Translations under genes and position numbers: made by a program | The notes under the pieces: model-generated | What the model saw: the letters and a program-made list of their open reading frames with translations, nothing else | Database searches by the model: none | Told to the model about the DNA's origin: nothing | DNA from: PALSA-1353 sp050014015 | GTDB lineage: Bacteria; Planctomycetota; Phycisphaerae; Tepidisphaerales; Tepidisphaeraceae | Direction of reading: 5' to 3' | Length of the DNA: 64,000 nt | Assembly: GCA_050014015.1 (NCBI GenBank) | Contig: JBEKEC010000003.1 | Span: forward strand, 117,548-181,547 | Shown: positions 27,237 to 35,407 of the stretch, one piece after another | Layout of the letters: each line of letters begins with the position of its first letter | Numbering within the stretch: position 1 is the stretch's first letter

Positions 27237-29450
27237 ATGCCTTCCAGCCGGCGCGGTGGCCTGACACAATCCGTTCGGCGCGCCCACCATTCGTGGGGAA
27301 GCCCAAACACGAAACGCAAAGCCATTCCGCGGCGGATTCTTAACGTCTCCCTCTCCGCTGCCATTTTTTCCGCGGCTCCGGCGTTCGGCGTTGAATATAC
27401 CTATACCCCCTCGCAAATCCGCACCGCGTACGGTTTTAACGGCGTCATGTTCAACGGCGTTGCGGCAACCGGCGCTGGCGAGACGATCGCGATCGTCGAT
27501 GCGTACAACACCACCACGATTCAGTCCGACCTTACTACCTTCGACGCTGAGTTCGGCATCAGCGCTCCTCCCTCCTTCACGATCGAGAATCAAAACGGCG
27601 GCAGCACGTTGCCCTCGGGGACCAATAGCGGTTGGGCGCAGGAAACGGACTTTGACGTCGAGTGGGCGCATGCCATCGCGCCCCAGGCCAATATTCTGCT
27701 GGTGGAGACCAACAACAGCAGTTCCTCGAACCTGTTTACGGGCGTTCGGACGGCCGCCGCTGCGTCCGGCACGTGTGCGGTCTCCATGAGTTGGGGTGGC
27801 GCCGAATACAGCGGTGAGACCGCCAACGACTCCAATTTCATCACCCCCAGCAGCCATCAGGGTGTATCATTCGTCGCAGCCACTGGGGACAGCGGTTCGG
27901 TTTTGTATCCCTCCACCTCCCCCACCGTCTTGGCTGTGGGGGGCACCTCGCTTTACCTGAATTCCGGCGGTGGATATGGCTCCGAAACCGCCTGGAACGA
28001 TTCGTACGGAAGCGGCGGCGGCGGCGTCAGCACCCAGGAATCCGAGCCAAGCTATCAGCGGGTCGCGCAGCAAACCGGATGGCGGAACGTGCCGGACGTC
28101 TCTTATGACGCCGATGTAAACACCGGCATGTACGCCTTCTCCGACGGAAATTGGTACGATTTCGGCGGGACCAGTTGCGGAACGCCCCAGTGGGCCGCAT
28201 TGGTCGCCATCGTCGATCAGGGCCGGGCGCTCAACGGCCTCACCACGCTGAGCAGTTCCAACCTCAGCAATGGACTACTCCCATCGCTCTACGACTTGTA
28301 CGATACGCCGTATTACGCGCAGGCCTTCAACGACGTGACCACTGGCACGACCAGCACCGGTCAGGCCGCGGGCCCTGGCTACGACACCGCCACTGGTTTG
28401 GGAACGCCCAAGGCCGGCTTTCTGATCCCTTATCTCGCGGGAGAAGTTAGCATCGCCCAGCCGGCGGCCTCACTCACGTGGAACAACGCCGGCAGCGCCG
28501 GTGACGGGCGCACCTGGGATATTGCCGACTACCAAAACTGGAACGACGGCTCCGCCGCCGTGGTCTACATCGATGGCAGCAATGTCACCTTCAATGATGC
28601 CAATTCCCACAATTACGCGGTCACGCTAAATGTCACCGTCAGCCCCGGCTCGGTGACGGTAAATAACAGCCTGGGCAACTATACGATCACCGGCACCGGC
28701 AAAATCGTCGATGCAGGTGCGTTCGTCAAAACCGGCAGCGATACGCTGACCCTCGGCGCCGCCCTGAGCGTCGGCAGCATGAGCATCAGCGCCGGAACGT
28801 TGAAGCTGGCCGCCGGCGTCTCTGGTGGCTCCGGTCCCGCCATCACCAGCACCATCAACCTCACGTCGCTGTCGATCACCGGCAACGGCGTGCTGGACGT
28901 GAACAATAACCACGTCATCATCACCTACACCTCCGCCGATCCGATCTCGACCATCGCCGGGTACATCGAATCCGGCTACAACGGCGGCGCGTGGAACGGC
29001 CCGGGGATCATTTCCTCGGCGGCCCAAACCCAAACCAATGGCTTGCTCTATGGCGTCGGCTATGCCGACGGGACTGACGGCGTCGTCTCCGGCTTGGCGT
29101 CGGGTCAGATCGAAGTGGCCTACACGCTGCTCGGCGACGCCAATCTTGACGGCAAGGTCAACGGCGCGGACTTCTCCATCCTGGCGGCGAACTTCAACCA
29201 GCCGGTCACCGGCTGGGACCAGGGCGATTTCAACTACGACGGCGTGGTCAACGCCGCCGACTTCACCGCCATGGCGGCGAACTTCAACCAGGGCGTCAGC
29301 GGCGCGGCATCGGCCGGCGACGTCGCGGCCTTGGACGCCTTCGCCGCGGCGAACGGATTACTCGCCGATGTCCCCGAACCGGCCGGCGCGGCGATGATGG
29401 TGATGGCCGGATTGGGAATTCTCCGCCGGCGCCGACGAGCGTCGTGCTAA
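27237..29450 (+). CDS. Sedolisin (S53) family serine-carboxyl peptidase with dockerin repeats and PEP-CTERM
   Basis: This 737-residue protein has the S53 triad in order: Glu136 and Asp140 (ETDFD), oxyanion Asp218 (GDSGS) and Ser313 (GTSCGTPQWAA). Sedolisins are acid-active endopeptidases, normally made with a 170-residue activation prodomain; here the catalytic domain (YTYTPSQIRTAYGFNG) starts right after the signal region, so the prodomain is absent. After the peptidase come a beta-rich region, two dockerin-like loops (GDANLDGKVNGADF from about residue 632; GDFNYDGVVNAADF) and a PEP-CTERM tail (VPEPAG, hydrophobic stretch, RRRRR). The ATG at 27237 has GAGGAGAG 6 nt upstream. A paralog without dockerin is at 55361. 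Confidence 0.88.
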   Translation: MPSSRRGGLTQSVRRAHHSWGSPNTKRKAIPRRILNVSLSAAIFSAAPAFGVEYTYTPSQIRTAYGFNGVMFNGVAATGAGETIAIVDAYNTTTIQSDLTTFDAEFGISAPPSFTIENQNGGSTLPSGTNSGWAQETDFDVEWAHAIAPQANILLVETNNSSSSNLFTGVRTAAAASGTCAVSMSWGGAEYSGETANDSNFITPSSHQGVSFVAATGDSGSVLYPSTSPTVLAVGGTSLYLNSGGGYGSETAWNDSYGSGGGGVSTQESEPSYQRVAQQTGWRNVPDVSYDADVNTGMYAFSDGNWYDFGGTSCGTPQWAALVAIVDQGRALNGLTTLSSSNLSNGLLPSLYDLYDTPYYAQAFNDVTTGTTSTGQAAGPGYDTATGLGTPKAGFLIPYLAGEVSIAQPAASLTWNNAGSAGDGRTWDIADYQNWNDGSAAVVYIDGSNVTFNDANSHNYAVTLNVTVSPGSVTVNNSLGNYTITGTGKIVDAGAFVKTGSDTLTLGAALSVGSMSISAGTLKLAAGVSGGSGPAITSTINLTSLSITGNGVLDVNNNHVIITYTSADPISTIAGYIESGYNGGAWNGPGIISSAAQTQTNGLLYGVGYADGTDGVVSGLASGQIEVAYTLLGDANLDGKVNGADFSILAANFNQPVTGWDQGDFNYDGVVNAADFTAMAANFNQGVSGAASAGDVAALDAFAAANGLLADVPEPAGAAMMVMAGLGILRRRRRASC

Positions 29451-29536
29451 GAACGTTCTCTTGAAACCGAAAGTGGCTCGGTAACCCGCATCGGCCGATT
29501 TGATCTTTCGGCCGATGCTGCTATTGTGCGCATGTC

Positions 29537-29612
29537 CGGGGTGTAGCTCAGCTTGGTTTAGAGCGCTTGGTTCGGGACCAAGAGGTCGCTAGTTCAAATC
29601 TAGTCACCCCGA
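29537..29612 (+). tRNA. tRNA-Pro (anticodon CGG)
   Basis: The acceptor arm CGGGGTG (29537-29543) pairs with CACCCCG (29605-29611), the discriminator base is A, and CCA is not encoded. The anticodon arm is CTTGG-TTCGGGA-CCAAG, giving anticodon CGG (codon CCG). The T arm is CTAGTTCAAATCTAG. Its 3' 43 nt are duplicated at 39280-39322, marking it as the integration site of the downstream element. Confidence 0.93.
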
Positions 29613-29614
29613 TT
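29570..29614 (+). other. Attachment site attL (tRNA side) of the integrated element
   Basis: A 45-bp stretch from the anticodon loop to 2 bp beyond the tRNA-Pro end is repeated exactly at 39280-39324. Tyrosine recombinases commonly use tRNA 3' halves as att cores. The distance between the copies is 9710 bp. Confidence 0.92.
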
Positions 29615-29618
29615 TGTA

Positions 29619-29649
29619 AACGCCTATAACCGCGATGGTTATAGGCGTT
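29619..29649. terminator. Hairpin after tRNA-Pro
   Basis: AACGCCTATAACC (29619-29631) and GGTTATAGGCGTT (29637-29649) form a 13-bp perfect stem with a 5-nt loop, followed by GTGATTTT. It could terminate tRNA transcription after integration or protect the element end. Confidence 0.5.
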
Positions 29650-29677
29650 GTGATTTTGGCGGAGACCAGCCATTCGG

Positions 29678-29700
29678 TTTTGCGCTACACCTGCGCTACA
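29678..29700 (+). promoter_or_regulatory. Tandem TGCGCTACA box at the left end
   Basis: TGCGCTACACCTGCGCTACA at 29681-29700 holds two 9-bp units 11 bp apart; the first is extended to TTTTGCGCTACA. The same 20-mer occurs inverted at 35193-35212 and with one change at 39142-39161. Arm-type integrase binding sites are the likeliest role at the ends. Confidence 0.65.
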
Positions 29701-29796
29701 TGAGGCCATTCCGGCCTCCATGGCCGAGGTCGATCACGCCTGCCTTGATCTTTGGAAATACGACCGATTTCCAACTCCGAAAGGAAAGTGAGAACC

Positions 29797-30834
29797 ATGA
29801 ATCGCAAAAGCCTTTTGTTGCTCGCCCCCGTCACGTTCACCGCCGCATTACTGGCCGGGGAACGTGTGGCGTCTTCAGCTATCACCATCCAGACCGTGCC
29901 GGTGGGTAACGTGGGCAACGCGGCGGATACCGACGGCTATGGGTCGGTGAATTACGCCTACGATATAGGTGAGTACGATGTAACGGCCAGTCAGTACGCA
30001 GCGTTTCTCAACGCGGTGGCCCAAACCGACCCCTTTGGCGTGTACAACTCCCTTGGTGTGTACCCCTCGGTAATGACTGGTACCACGGATGGCAATCCCG
30101 GAATCGTCCAGAATGGTTCTGCGGGAAGCTACACCTACAGCGTGGCCGCGGGCCGGGGCAATTATCCTGTGACCGATGTGTCTTTCTGGGATGCCTGCCG
30201 CTTTGCCAATTGGCTGGATAACGGTCAGCCGACAGGGCCGGAAGGCGTGGGTACCACCGAGACAGGAAGCTATAGCCTGACATCCAATGACATCTACAAC
30301 AATACGGTTACTCGCAACGCGGGCGCAACCTGGGCGGTGGCTAGCGAAGACGAATGGCACAAGGCCGCTTACTATAGCCCCAACCTCAACGAAGGCTCAG
30401 GCGGCTACTGGCAATACCCAACGCAGAGCAACACAATTTCTACCACGCAAGCCAACTACAATGACGTGGTGGGGGATACGACCGCTGTGGGGTCCTATCC
30501 CTATCCCAGCTACTACGGAACTTACGATCAAGGCGGCGACGCGTTCCAGTGGAACGAAACGATCATCGACGATGGCTTGAATCGCGGGCTTCAAGGGGGG
30601 AACTGGTACAGCAACGCCAACGTCCTGCAGTCCGACGACTACACCGTCGATGACGGTGGCCCGTCGGCTATCGACAGCGGCATCGGGTTTCGCGTGGTAG
30701 AGGTTCCTGAGCCGGTGTCGGTGGGGATTCTCGTCCTGGTGCTTTCGGGGATGCTGTTTAGAAGGCCGGGGTCGGGTAGAAATAGGCTGCCGGGGCTTTC
30801 GTCGCTTGTGCGGGGGCGTGTAGGGGCGTGCTAG
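29797..30834 (+). CDS. Formylglycine-generating-enzyme-like (SUMF1) PEP-CTERM protein, element cargo
   Basis: This 345-residue protein has a signal peptide (KSLLLLAPVTFTAALLAG), then an FGE-sulfatase (SUMF1) C-type-lectin-like domain: YDIGEYDVTASQYAAFLNAV, YPVTDVSFWDACRFANWLDNG, WAVASEDEWHKAAYY, GGDAFQWNETI, RGLQGGNWYSN and SGIGFRVVEVPEP. It ends in a PEP-CTERM tail (VPEPVSVGILVLVLSGMLFRR). The catalytic Cys pair of true formylglycine enzymes is not seen, so it is probably a binding or structural member. It lies inside the integrated element but reads opposite to the phage genes. AAAGGAAAG precedes the ATG at 29797. Confidence 0.85.
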   Translation: MNRKSLLLLAPVTFTAALLAGERVASSAITIQTVPVGNVGNAADTDGYGSVNYAYDIGEYDVTASQYAAFLNAVAQTDPFGVYNSLGVYPSVMTGTTDGNPGIVQNGSAGSYTYSVAAGRGNYPVTDVSFWDACRFANWLDNGQPTGPEGVGTTETGSYSLTSNDIYNNTVTRNAGATWAVASEDEWHKAAYYSPNLNEGSGGYWQYPTQSNTISTTQANYNDVVGDTTAVGSYPYPSYYGTYDQGGDAFQWNETIIDDGLNRGLQGGNWYSNANVLQSDDYTVDDGGPSAIDSGIGFRVVEVPEPVSVGILVLVLSGMLFRRPGSGRNRLPGLSSLVRGRVGAC

Positions 30835-30839
30835 GGGCG

Positions 30840-31160
30840 TTATGCCGCGTTACCCGCAGCCAACGCCCCTTCCACCGCGCACGCCGCTTGTACACGCCGT
30901 GGCACGCCTTTGGGGCGTACCCTCGCGTCCTGGCATATCCGCCGGGCAAGTGCGTCCAACCATTTCGGCAAATCGGCCAGCTTCACGCGGTCCTTGTTGG
31001 TAGCGGCACCGTGGCGGACTGCCGCCTCAAGGGCGTTGTATACGTTGGAATGGTATCCAAGGGTCACGGGATTCTTCCGGCCCGGCGTCACCTTCATCAA
31101 CGTCCAATTCGCCCCATCGCTGGCGTCGATGAAGTAGCCTTCGTTGAGTTCAACGATCAT
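30840..31160 (-). CDS. Element protein of unknown function (106 aa)
   Basis: This 106-residue protein (MIVELNEGYFIDASDGANWTL...) has AGGA 5-6 nt before its ATG. It is basic in the middle and has an Ala-rich C-terminus (DLPKWLDALARRICQDARVR). Its start resembles small phage-encoded proteins, but I do not recognise it. It is the last gene of the minus-strand block and comes after three tandem hairpins. Confidence 0.6.
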   Translation of the reverse strand: MIVELNEGYFIDASDGANWTLMKVTPGRKNPVTLGYHSNVYNALEAAVRHGAATNKDRVKLADLPKWLDALARRICQDARVRPKGVPRRVQAACAVEGALAAGNAA

Positions 31161-31178
31161 GGTGTCCTACTTTCAAAA

Positions 31179-31343
31179 CAGCCGGGAGGTTGGGAACGCC
31201 CCAACCCACCGGCTGATGATGTTGATTGGTCCTTAAAATGGCCGTGGGTGGGTTGAAGGCGCGAGCCAACCACCGCACCCACGGCGGTTTCAAAAGGTGG
31301 CCGGGGGCGGGCAGCAGGAGTGACCACCATGCCCCACGGCCAC
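31179..31343 (-). other. Three tandem hairpins in the 214-bp gap of the packaging block
   Basis: Stems: CAGCCGG with CCGGCTG (31179-31215), GCCGTGGGTG with CACCCACGGC (31241-31285), and GTGGCCG with CGGCCAC (31297-31343). Read on the minus strand each is followed by a short T-run (TTTTGAAA, TTTTAAGG, TTTTGAAA). They may be attenuators or a structured RNA in place of the missing capsid gene. Confidence 0.5.
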
Positions 31344-31374
31344 AACGGGAACGGTTCCGCCGATCCGGCCCACG

Positions 31375-31947
31375 TTAGGCAAACATCAGTTCGGGCAATC
31401 CCAACGGCTCCACGCCGAGCCAGGCATTGCGGCAAAGGCCAGCGCCCATTTCGACCGAACACGCTCCCTGTTGGTCCGGCAGAATCGCCAAATGGTCCGG
31501 CAAATGACTCCGGGCAATGGCAACGTAGCCGCGCCCATTGAACGTACCACTGACAGGCTCGTTGTCGGTGAAAAGTCCTGTGCTAACTTCCATCACGTCG
31601 CCGTTCTTGATCGCGTCCAGCACCCGCTCATCGACAGCCGCGGCGCGTTGTGGATCAATCCAACACTCCGCTTTCAGCGCCCGGCTTTTCCTATCGAATC
31701 GGGCGTTGAAAATGGTGCCGATCTTTTGTCGGCTGAATATGGCCGGATCGCCGGCGATCCCGCTGAGGGACATTTGAGGGTGGTAAACCACAACGGGCTT
31801 GCCACACCACAACGACGCGGACTTGGCAAGATCGTTGGCGGTATAGAGCAGGCTGCCGCGCGATCCGTTCCATACACCCTCGACGCCAAGGACGCATGGC
31901 ACAACCCAATGGGGCCTGCCCTCCAGTTCTTTGATTTTGAAGTTCAT
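31375..31947 (-). CDS. Phage prohead maturation protease-like protein (DUF2213 type)
   Basis: This 190-residue protein resembles DUF2213 phage proteins that act as prohead proteases: GKPVVVYHPQMSLSG (His56), IGTIFNARFDRKSRALKAECWIDPQRA, VMEVSTGLFTDNE (Ser122) and HLPDHLAILPDQQGACS. His and Ser positions fit a herpes-protease-like active site by analogy. In phages it lies between portal and major capsid genes; neither is present here. The ATG at 31947 has GAGG 7-8 nt upstream and lies 8 nt after the stop of the previous gene, so it is preferred over the ORF start at 32010. Confidence 0.75.
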   Translation of the reverse strand: MNFKIKELEGRPHWVVPCVLGVEGVWNGSRGSLLYTANDLAKSASLWCGKPVVVYHPQMSLSGIAGDPAIFSRQKIGTIFNARFDRKSRALKAECWIDPQRAAAVDERVLDAIKNGDVMEVSTGLFTDNEPVSGTFNGRGYVAIARSHLPDHLAILPDQQGACSVEMGAGLCRNAWLGVEPLGLPELMFA

Positions 31948-31955
31948 CGCCAACC

Positions 31956-32603
31956 TCAATACATCGCTGTGTCGTTGCCCGGATAGAAGCTGTTGCCGCA
32001 CCGAGGGCAATCGACCGGGGAAACCCGATCAGTCAGCCGTGCGCCGCCGCCAGCATTTCCATCGTCCCCGCTATCGCTAAAGTCGGCGTCCCGCTGATGG
32101 CCGCTATCGGGGTACAAATTTCCACCGGCCACGCGGCCCCGCACGGCTCCTTTTTTGACGGCAAAGTTCATGGTCAAAACGCCAAGGGGCCTGACGTTGT
32201 GGACCGGGGCGTCAACGAAGTGGGTAAAGGTGTAGCCGCATTCGGGACACTCCACCGTCCGACTTTGGCGGGTGTTTTGCGGATCGCGCACGGTGCCGAG
32301 TGCAACGTGGGGGTCGCCCGGCGTCGTGCCGTCACTTGAACCGGAATCGAGCCAAGTGTTGCCGGAATCGTCCATGCCGGCACCGCCTGCGGCGGACACG
32401 CTGCCCACCACGCGGGGGAGCGGCGGATCGCCGGGCGTCCGGCCATCTGAATTACGGCCATCGGTGCCAACGTCCTGGCCGTTCACTTTATGCAACGCAC
32501 CACGATATTGTCCCTTGGCGTTGCGAACAAATCGCAATCGTGGCGGGGGACCAAGCGGCGCGATTCGCTCGCGGCCCATTACATTCTCAACGTAGGTCTT
32601 CAT
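31956..32603 (-). CDS. Element protein with two zinc-ribbon-like motifs
   Basis: This 215-residue protein has two CxxC motifs, CPECGYTF near residue 119 and CPRCGNSF near the C-terminus (residues about 200-207), separated by an acidic, Gly/Asp-rich region. An Arg-rich N-terminal part (GRERIAPLGPPPRLRFVRNAKGQYRG) precedes them. It may bind DNA or act as a scaffold; function unknown. AGAGGAGC precedes the ATG at 32603. It lies in the slot where phages keep the portal gene but is far too short to be one. Confidence 0.65.
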   Translation of the reverse strand: MKTYVENVMGRERIAPLGPPPRLRFVRNAKGQYRGALHKVNGQDVGTDGRNSDGRTPGDPPLPRVVGSVSAAGGAGMDDSGNTWLDSGSSDGTTPGDPHVALGTVRDPQNTRQSRTVECPECGYTFTHFVDAPVHNVRPLGVLTMNFAVKKGAVRGRVAGGNLYPDSGHQRDADFSDSGDDGNAGGGARLTDRVSPVDCPRCGNSFYPGNDTAMY

Positions 32604-32623
32604 AAAACGCTCCTCTAAAAAAG

Positions 32624-33112
32624 TTAGATCGAAATCGCGTTCAGTTCTGACAATACCTTTTGGTTGTATTCCCGATTGTGCTGGTCGCCGATTTCCCGCT
32701 CGGCCACCTCACGCGGCTTCACGGCCTCGAGCGCCTTCATGGCTTTGTCATAGTTTTTCTTGGCATCCAGCGCCACCTTGTGCCTTGCCCGAAGTTCCAC
32801 CAGCGCGCCGGGTTCCGGCGCGGGGCCGCAAATGGAATTGCCCAGGTTGCCCCCGCAAACGTTCACGAGGTATTGCTTGCCGGCGTCAAAGTCACTCACG
32901 GCTTTTTCAAAGACGTGCTTCCAGTAAAAGGCGATCCGCCTCGCCCGGTCATAGGGATCGGTCGGAGGTTCCACCAGAAGCCCGAACGCGGATTGCTCAC
33001 GCATCGCGCCGTCTTCATAAAAAACCCTCCCGTCCCTGACGAAACACGCGCCATGTTTTTCATCGAATTCGGCCAAGGCACGATTCGTTCCACCGTAATC
33101 TATAACGCTCAT
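32624..33112 (-). CDS. Element protein of unknown function (162 aa)
   Basis: This 162-residue protein has a charged, probably helical C-terminal half (LVELRARHKVALDAKKNYDKAMKALEAVKPREVAEREI) that may form a coiled coil. Its ATG overlaps the stop of the terminase gene (ATGA), so it is translationally coupled to it. I do not recognise the family. Role in packaging is inferred from position only. Confidence 0.65.
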   Translation of the reverse strand: MSVIDYGGTNRALAEFDEKHGACFVRDGRVFYEDGAMREQSAFGLLVEPPTDPYDRARRIAFYWKHVFEKAVSDFDAGKQYLVNVCGGNLGNSICGPAPEPGALVELRARHKVALDAKKNYDKAMKALEAVKPREVAEREIGDQHNREYNQKVLSELNAISI

Positions 33113-34611
33113 ACGAAGCTCCTGTTTGAACTTGAATTTGCGGAAACTGCCGCCGCCAACGCACGCCGGGCAATCGTTGGATCGCCAACGCCGACGCCGT
33201 TACCGCCGAACGCGCCAAGCCCGCCCACCATCATCCGCCGCTTGCCCGCCAGATCGGCAACGCCCGCAACCACGTTTGCAAGGTCATCGTGGCCGTTGGA
33301 AGCATGGTCGATAACGTCCCTACCGCCGCTCCGGGTCCGGCGTTCAAGCCCGGCGAGTTGGTTCACGAGTTTTTCGTTATCGAGCAGTTCGACTTCACCG
33401 CTGCACAACCGGGGCAGCAATTCCAAATACAAAAGCGATTTCACCTTTTCGCTTTTGGTGTAGTTGATCCCCTGGCCCCGGAAGCCGCTGGCCACAAATT
33501 CCGCCGCATAGTTGTCTCCGGTCACGCGACGAAGGTTGTATTTGCGAAGCTCGGCGGTCATTTGGCCGATCACTTCTTGCGGGCTAAACGGAGGGCGGTA
33601 TCGCCGCAGCAAATCAATCACCACCTTGCGGTCGGCCCGGTGCGCGATGGCAAGGGCGGCGTCGTCAAGCCGTCCACCCGATAGGTCCGCGAAGGCGAAG
33701 TATTGAAGCTCCGTTCGCGGCACCAATTCTTGACGGCCTTTGACCACGAGGGATTCGATAAGCGATCGTGGTAAAAACTCTGCAACGTCATCACGGAATT
33801 CGCCGAGGTATTCCGACTTGGCCGCTTGCAAGTCTTCGGCCATCGCGTCGTCAACCACCTGTTGCGGCAAGGTGGAATTCATGGTGCGGCTGGCGGCGTT
33901 CCAAACCAGCGTAGTGGCGTTGTCGTTGCCGAAACATTTTTCAAACGTGCGGAAGCTCCAGCCTTTGCGGGCGTAGGGCGAGGAAATGGCGATCAACCGC
34001 CCGCCCGTTGTGGCCAAGCCCGGCGTCACCGCTCTAACAAGTTCGGTGTCGGATTTGATTTTGCTTTCCTCGCTGTAAGCGAAAAAGCACGCCTCGTCTA
34101 TCACGCACGCCAGCAACGTAAACCCTCGAATTGATCGGTGGTCGCCCGTGAGGATTTCGATCCGCACGCCGTTGCGAAGCTCAAACCCCGTGGCCGTTTC
34201 GGCAACCACTTCGCCTTGGAGAAGCGGCACCGCGAAGATGCTCCGGACGTAGTTGTGGACGATCCGGCTTTGCGCCCGCGTCGGTGATACCACCGCGACG
34301 ATTCCCGTCTCGCCTTTGGCCAGCAGCTTTTCGCGGCCCGACAATGCCGCCTCAAACGCGGCCACGATGGCGGCAATTCTCGATTTGCCGGACCGCCTGC
34401 CCACAAGGAATAGCGCTTTGGTGAACCCGGCGTCGGGCAGCATCAGGCATTTGCGGCCCGTGCATTGGCGGACGATGGGGCGTAGCTCCTTCGGCACCGG
34501 CAACCCGTATAGCGCCGCCAACGCGCCGAACCACGGCTCCCAAGTCGTCAGGTCGTCGCCGAGGAACGGGCGAAACAAATTCGGATCATTGATGGCGTCG
34601 ATGATCGTCAC
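33109..34611 (-). CDS. Phage terminase large subunit
   Basis: This 500-residue protein has the ATPase and nuclease parts of a DNA-packaging terminase. Walker A is GRRSGKS at residues 71-77; Walker B is CVIDEACFF with the acidic pair at 172-173; the coupling motif is AISSPYARKG at 208-217. The RNase H-like nuclease begins at FADLSGG with Asp309, and later acidic residues (VTGDNYAAEFV, HDDLANVV) fit the remaining metal ligands. It should drive DNA into a procapsid and cut concatemers. It overlaps its neighbours by 4 bp on both sides. In satellites such genes redirect packaging; a helper capsid would be required because none is encoded here. Confidence 0.85.
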   Translation of the reverse strand: MTIIDAINDPNLFRPFLGDDLTTWEPWFGALAALYGLPVPKELRPIVRQCTGRKCLMLPDAGFTKALFLVGRRSGKSRIAAIVAAFEAALSGREKLLAKGETGIVAVVSPTRAQSRIVHNYVRSIFAVPLLQGEVVAETATGFELRNGVRIEILTGDHRSIRGFTLLACVIDEACFFAYSEESKIKSDTELVRAVTPGLATTGGRLIAISSPYARKGWSFRTFEKCFGNDNATTLVWNAASRTMNSTLPQQVVDDAMAEDLQAAKSEYLGEFRDDVAEFLPRSLIESLVVKGRQELVPRTELQYFAFADLSGGRLDDAALAIAHRADRKVVIDLLRRYRPPFSPQEVIGQMTAELRKYNLRRVTGDNYAAEFVASGFRGQGINYTKSEKVKSLLYLELLPRLCSGEVELLDNEKLVNQLAGLERRTRSGGRDVIDHASNGHDDLANVVAGVADLAGKRRMMVGGLGAFGGNGVGVGDPTIARRALAAAVSANSSSNRSFV

Positions 34612-34988
34612 GTCCGCCGCTCCTCAACGTATGCCGCCAGGCTGCCGAGCTTTTTGACTTGGCGTTCCAACCCCAGCGATTTGAGGATTCCCAAAAGTGC
34701 ATTGCACGATTGAACGTAGCTGCCGACATCAAGCTCTTTGATTCCTTCGATGGCGTCACGCTCACTTGTTTCCAAAAGGCTGACGATGAAGATCGCGCGT
34801 TCGCACAGAATTTCCTTGGCGTAGGATTCGCTGCCCGTATCGTTTTTCATCCGCTCCACGCGGCTTTCGATTTCGCGGACCAGCGCCACGCGGCGATCCG
34901 CGTCGGCCCAAAATTTGGGGGCGAAGCGCGTCGGCAGTGTTTTGTCTATCACCTTGTTTGGGCGCGATCGTTCAATCGTCGTTGTCAT
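34608..34988 (-). CDS. Probable terminase small subunit
   Basis: This 126-residue protein lies directly upstream of the terminase large subunit with an ATGA overlap. It is mostly helical by composition, and its C-terminal VQSCNALLGILKSLGLERQVKKLGSLAAYVEERR resembles the oligomerisation end of P27-like small terminases. Small subunits recognise pac or cos DNA. Assignment rests on position and weak resemblance. Confidence 0.5.
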   Translation of the reverse strand: MTTTIERSRPNKVIDKTLPTRFAPKFWADADRRVALVREIESRVERMKNDTGSESYAKEILCERAIFIVSLLETSERDAIEGIKELDVGSYVQSCNALLGILKSLGLERQVKKLGSLAAYVEERRT

Positions 34989-35173
34989 TCTTCCTCCTCA
35001 AGGTCGTTGGGGCGGGGCGGGAACATTCTGCCGCGCGTCCGGCGCTTTCGTAGTTTTCGTGGCTGCGTGTTGCAGACGTAGTGCAGGGCGAGGGCATTGC
35101 GGCGGGCTGCCGCACGTCTGGCGTTGGCGCTTGCATCGCTGCCGTGGCGTGGTTGTTCTGCGGCGGTCAACAT
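34985..35173 (-). CDS. Small basic element protein (62 aa)
   Basis: A 62-residue ORF rich in Arg and Ala (NARRAAARRNALAL, RKLRKRRTRGR) overlaps the next gene by 4 bp (ATGA) and has AGGAAA 8-9 nt before its ATG. It would be the first gene of the packaging operon, 20 bp after the tandem TGTAGCGCA box. It may be a DNA-binding peptide; existence is supported only by coupling and ribosome site. Confidence 0.45.
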   Translation of the reverse strand: MLTAAEQPRHGSDASANARRAAARRNALALHYVCNTQPRKLRKRRTRGRMFPPRPNDLEEEE

Positions 35174-35192
35174 TGTTCGATTTCCTGGTCGA

Positions 35193-35212
35193 TGTAGCGC
35201 AGGTGTAGCGCA
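35193..35212 (-). promoter_or_regulatory. Tandem TGCGCTACA box upstream of the packaging genes
   Basis: TGTAGCGCAGGTGTAGCGCA is the exact reverse complement of the 20-mer at the left end (29681-29700); identity extends to 22 bp. It lies 20 bp upstream of the first ORF of the terminase operon. An operator or a third binding site for the integrase or excisionase is possible. Confidence 0.6.
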
Positions 35213-35407
35213 ATGAGTCTACTCGCCGCTGATACGCTTGGCGTTGTGTAGATATTCGCTTGTTTTCTCGGCATTTGTTGCATCTTTCGTCGCCGCTTTC
35301 GACTTCTGACCTATTGGCTTAAAACCAAGAAACTACGGATCGGTGCGGCCATTTGCAATAGGAAAGTAGCCGGGGCGCGAAGTTTTTTTCGTGGCGTAGC
35401 AATTTCG

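Noticed and set aside
30560..30720. Diversity-generating retroelement target in the SUMF1-like gene
   Set aside because: The FGE/C-type-lectin fold can be a DGR target, but no reverse transcriptase or template repeat is present in the window.
32097..32339. Plus-strand ORFs in the element (also 32660-33463 and 36318-37016)
   Set aside because: They are antisense to ATGA-coupled minus-strand genes and lack ribosome sites.
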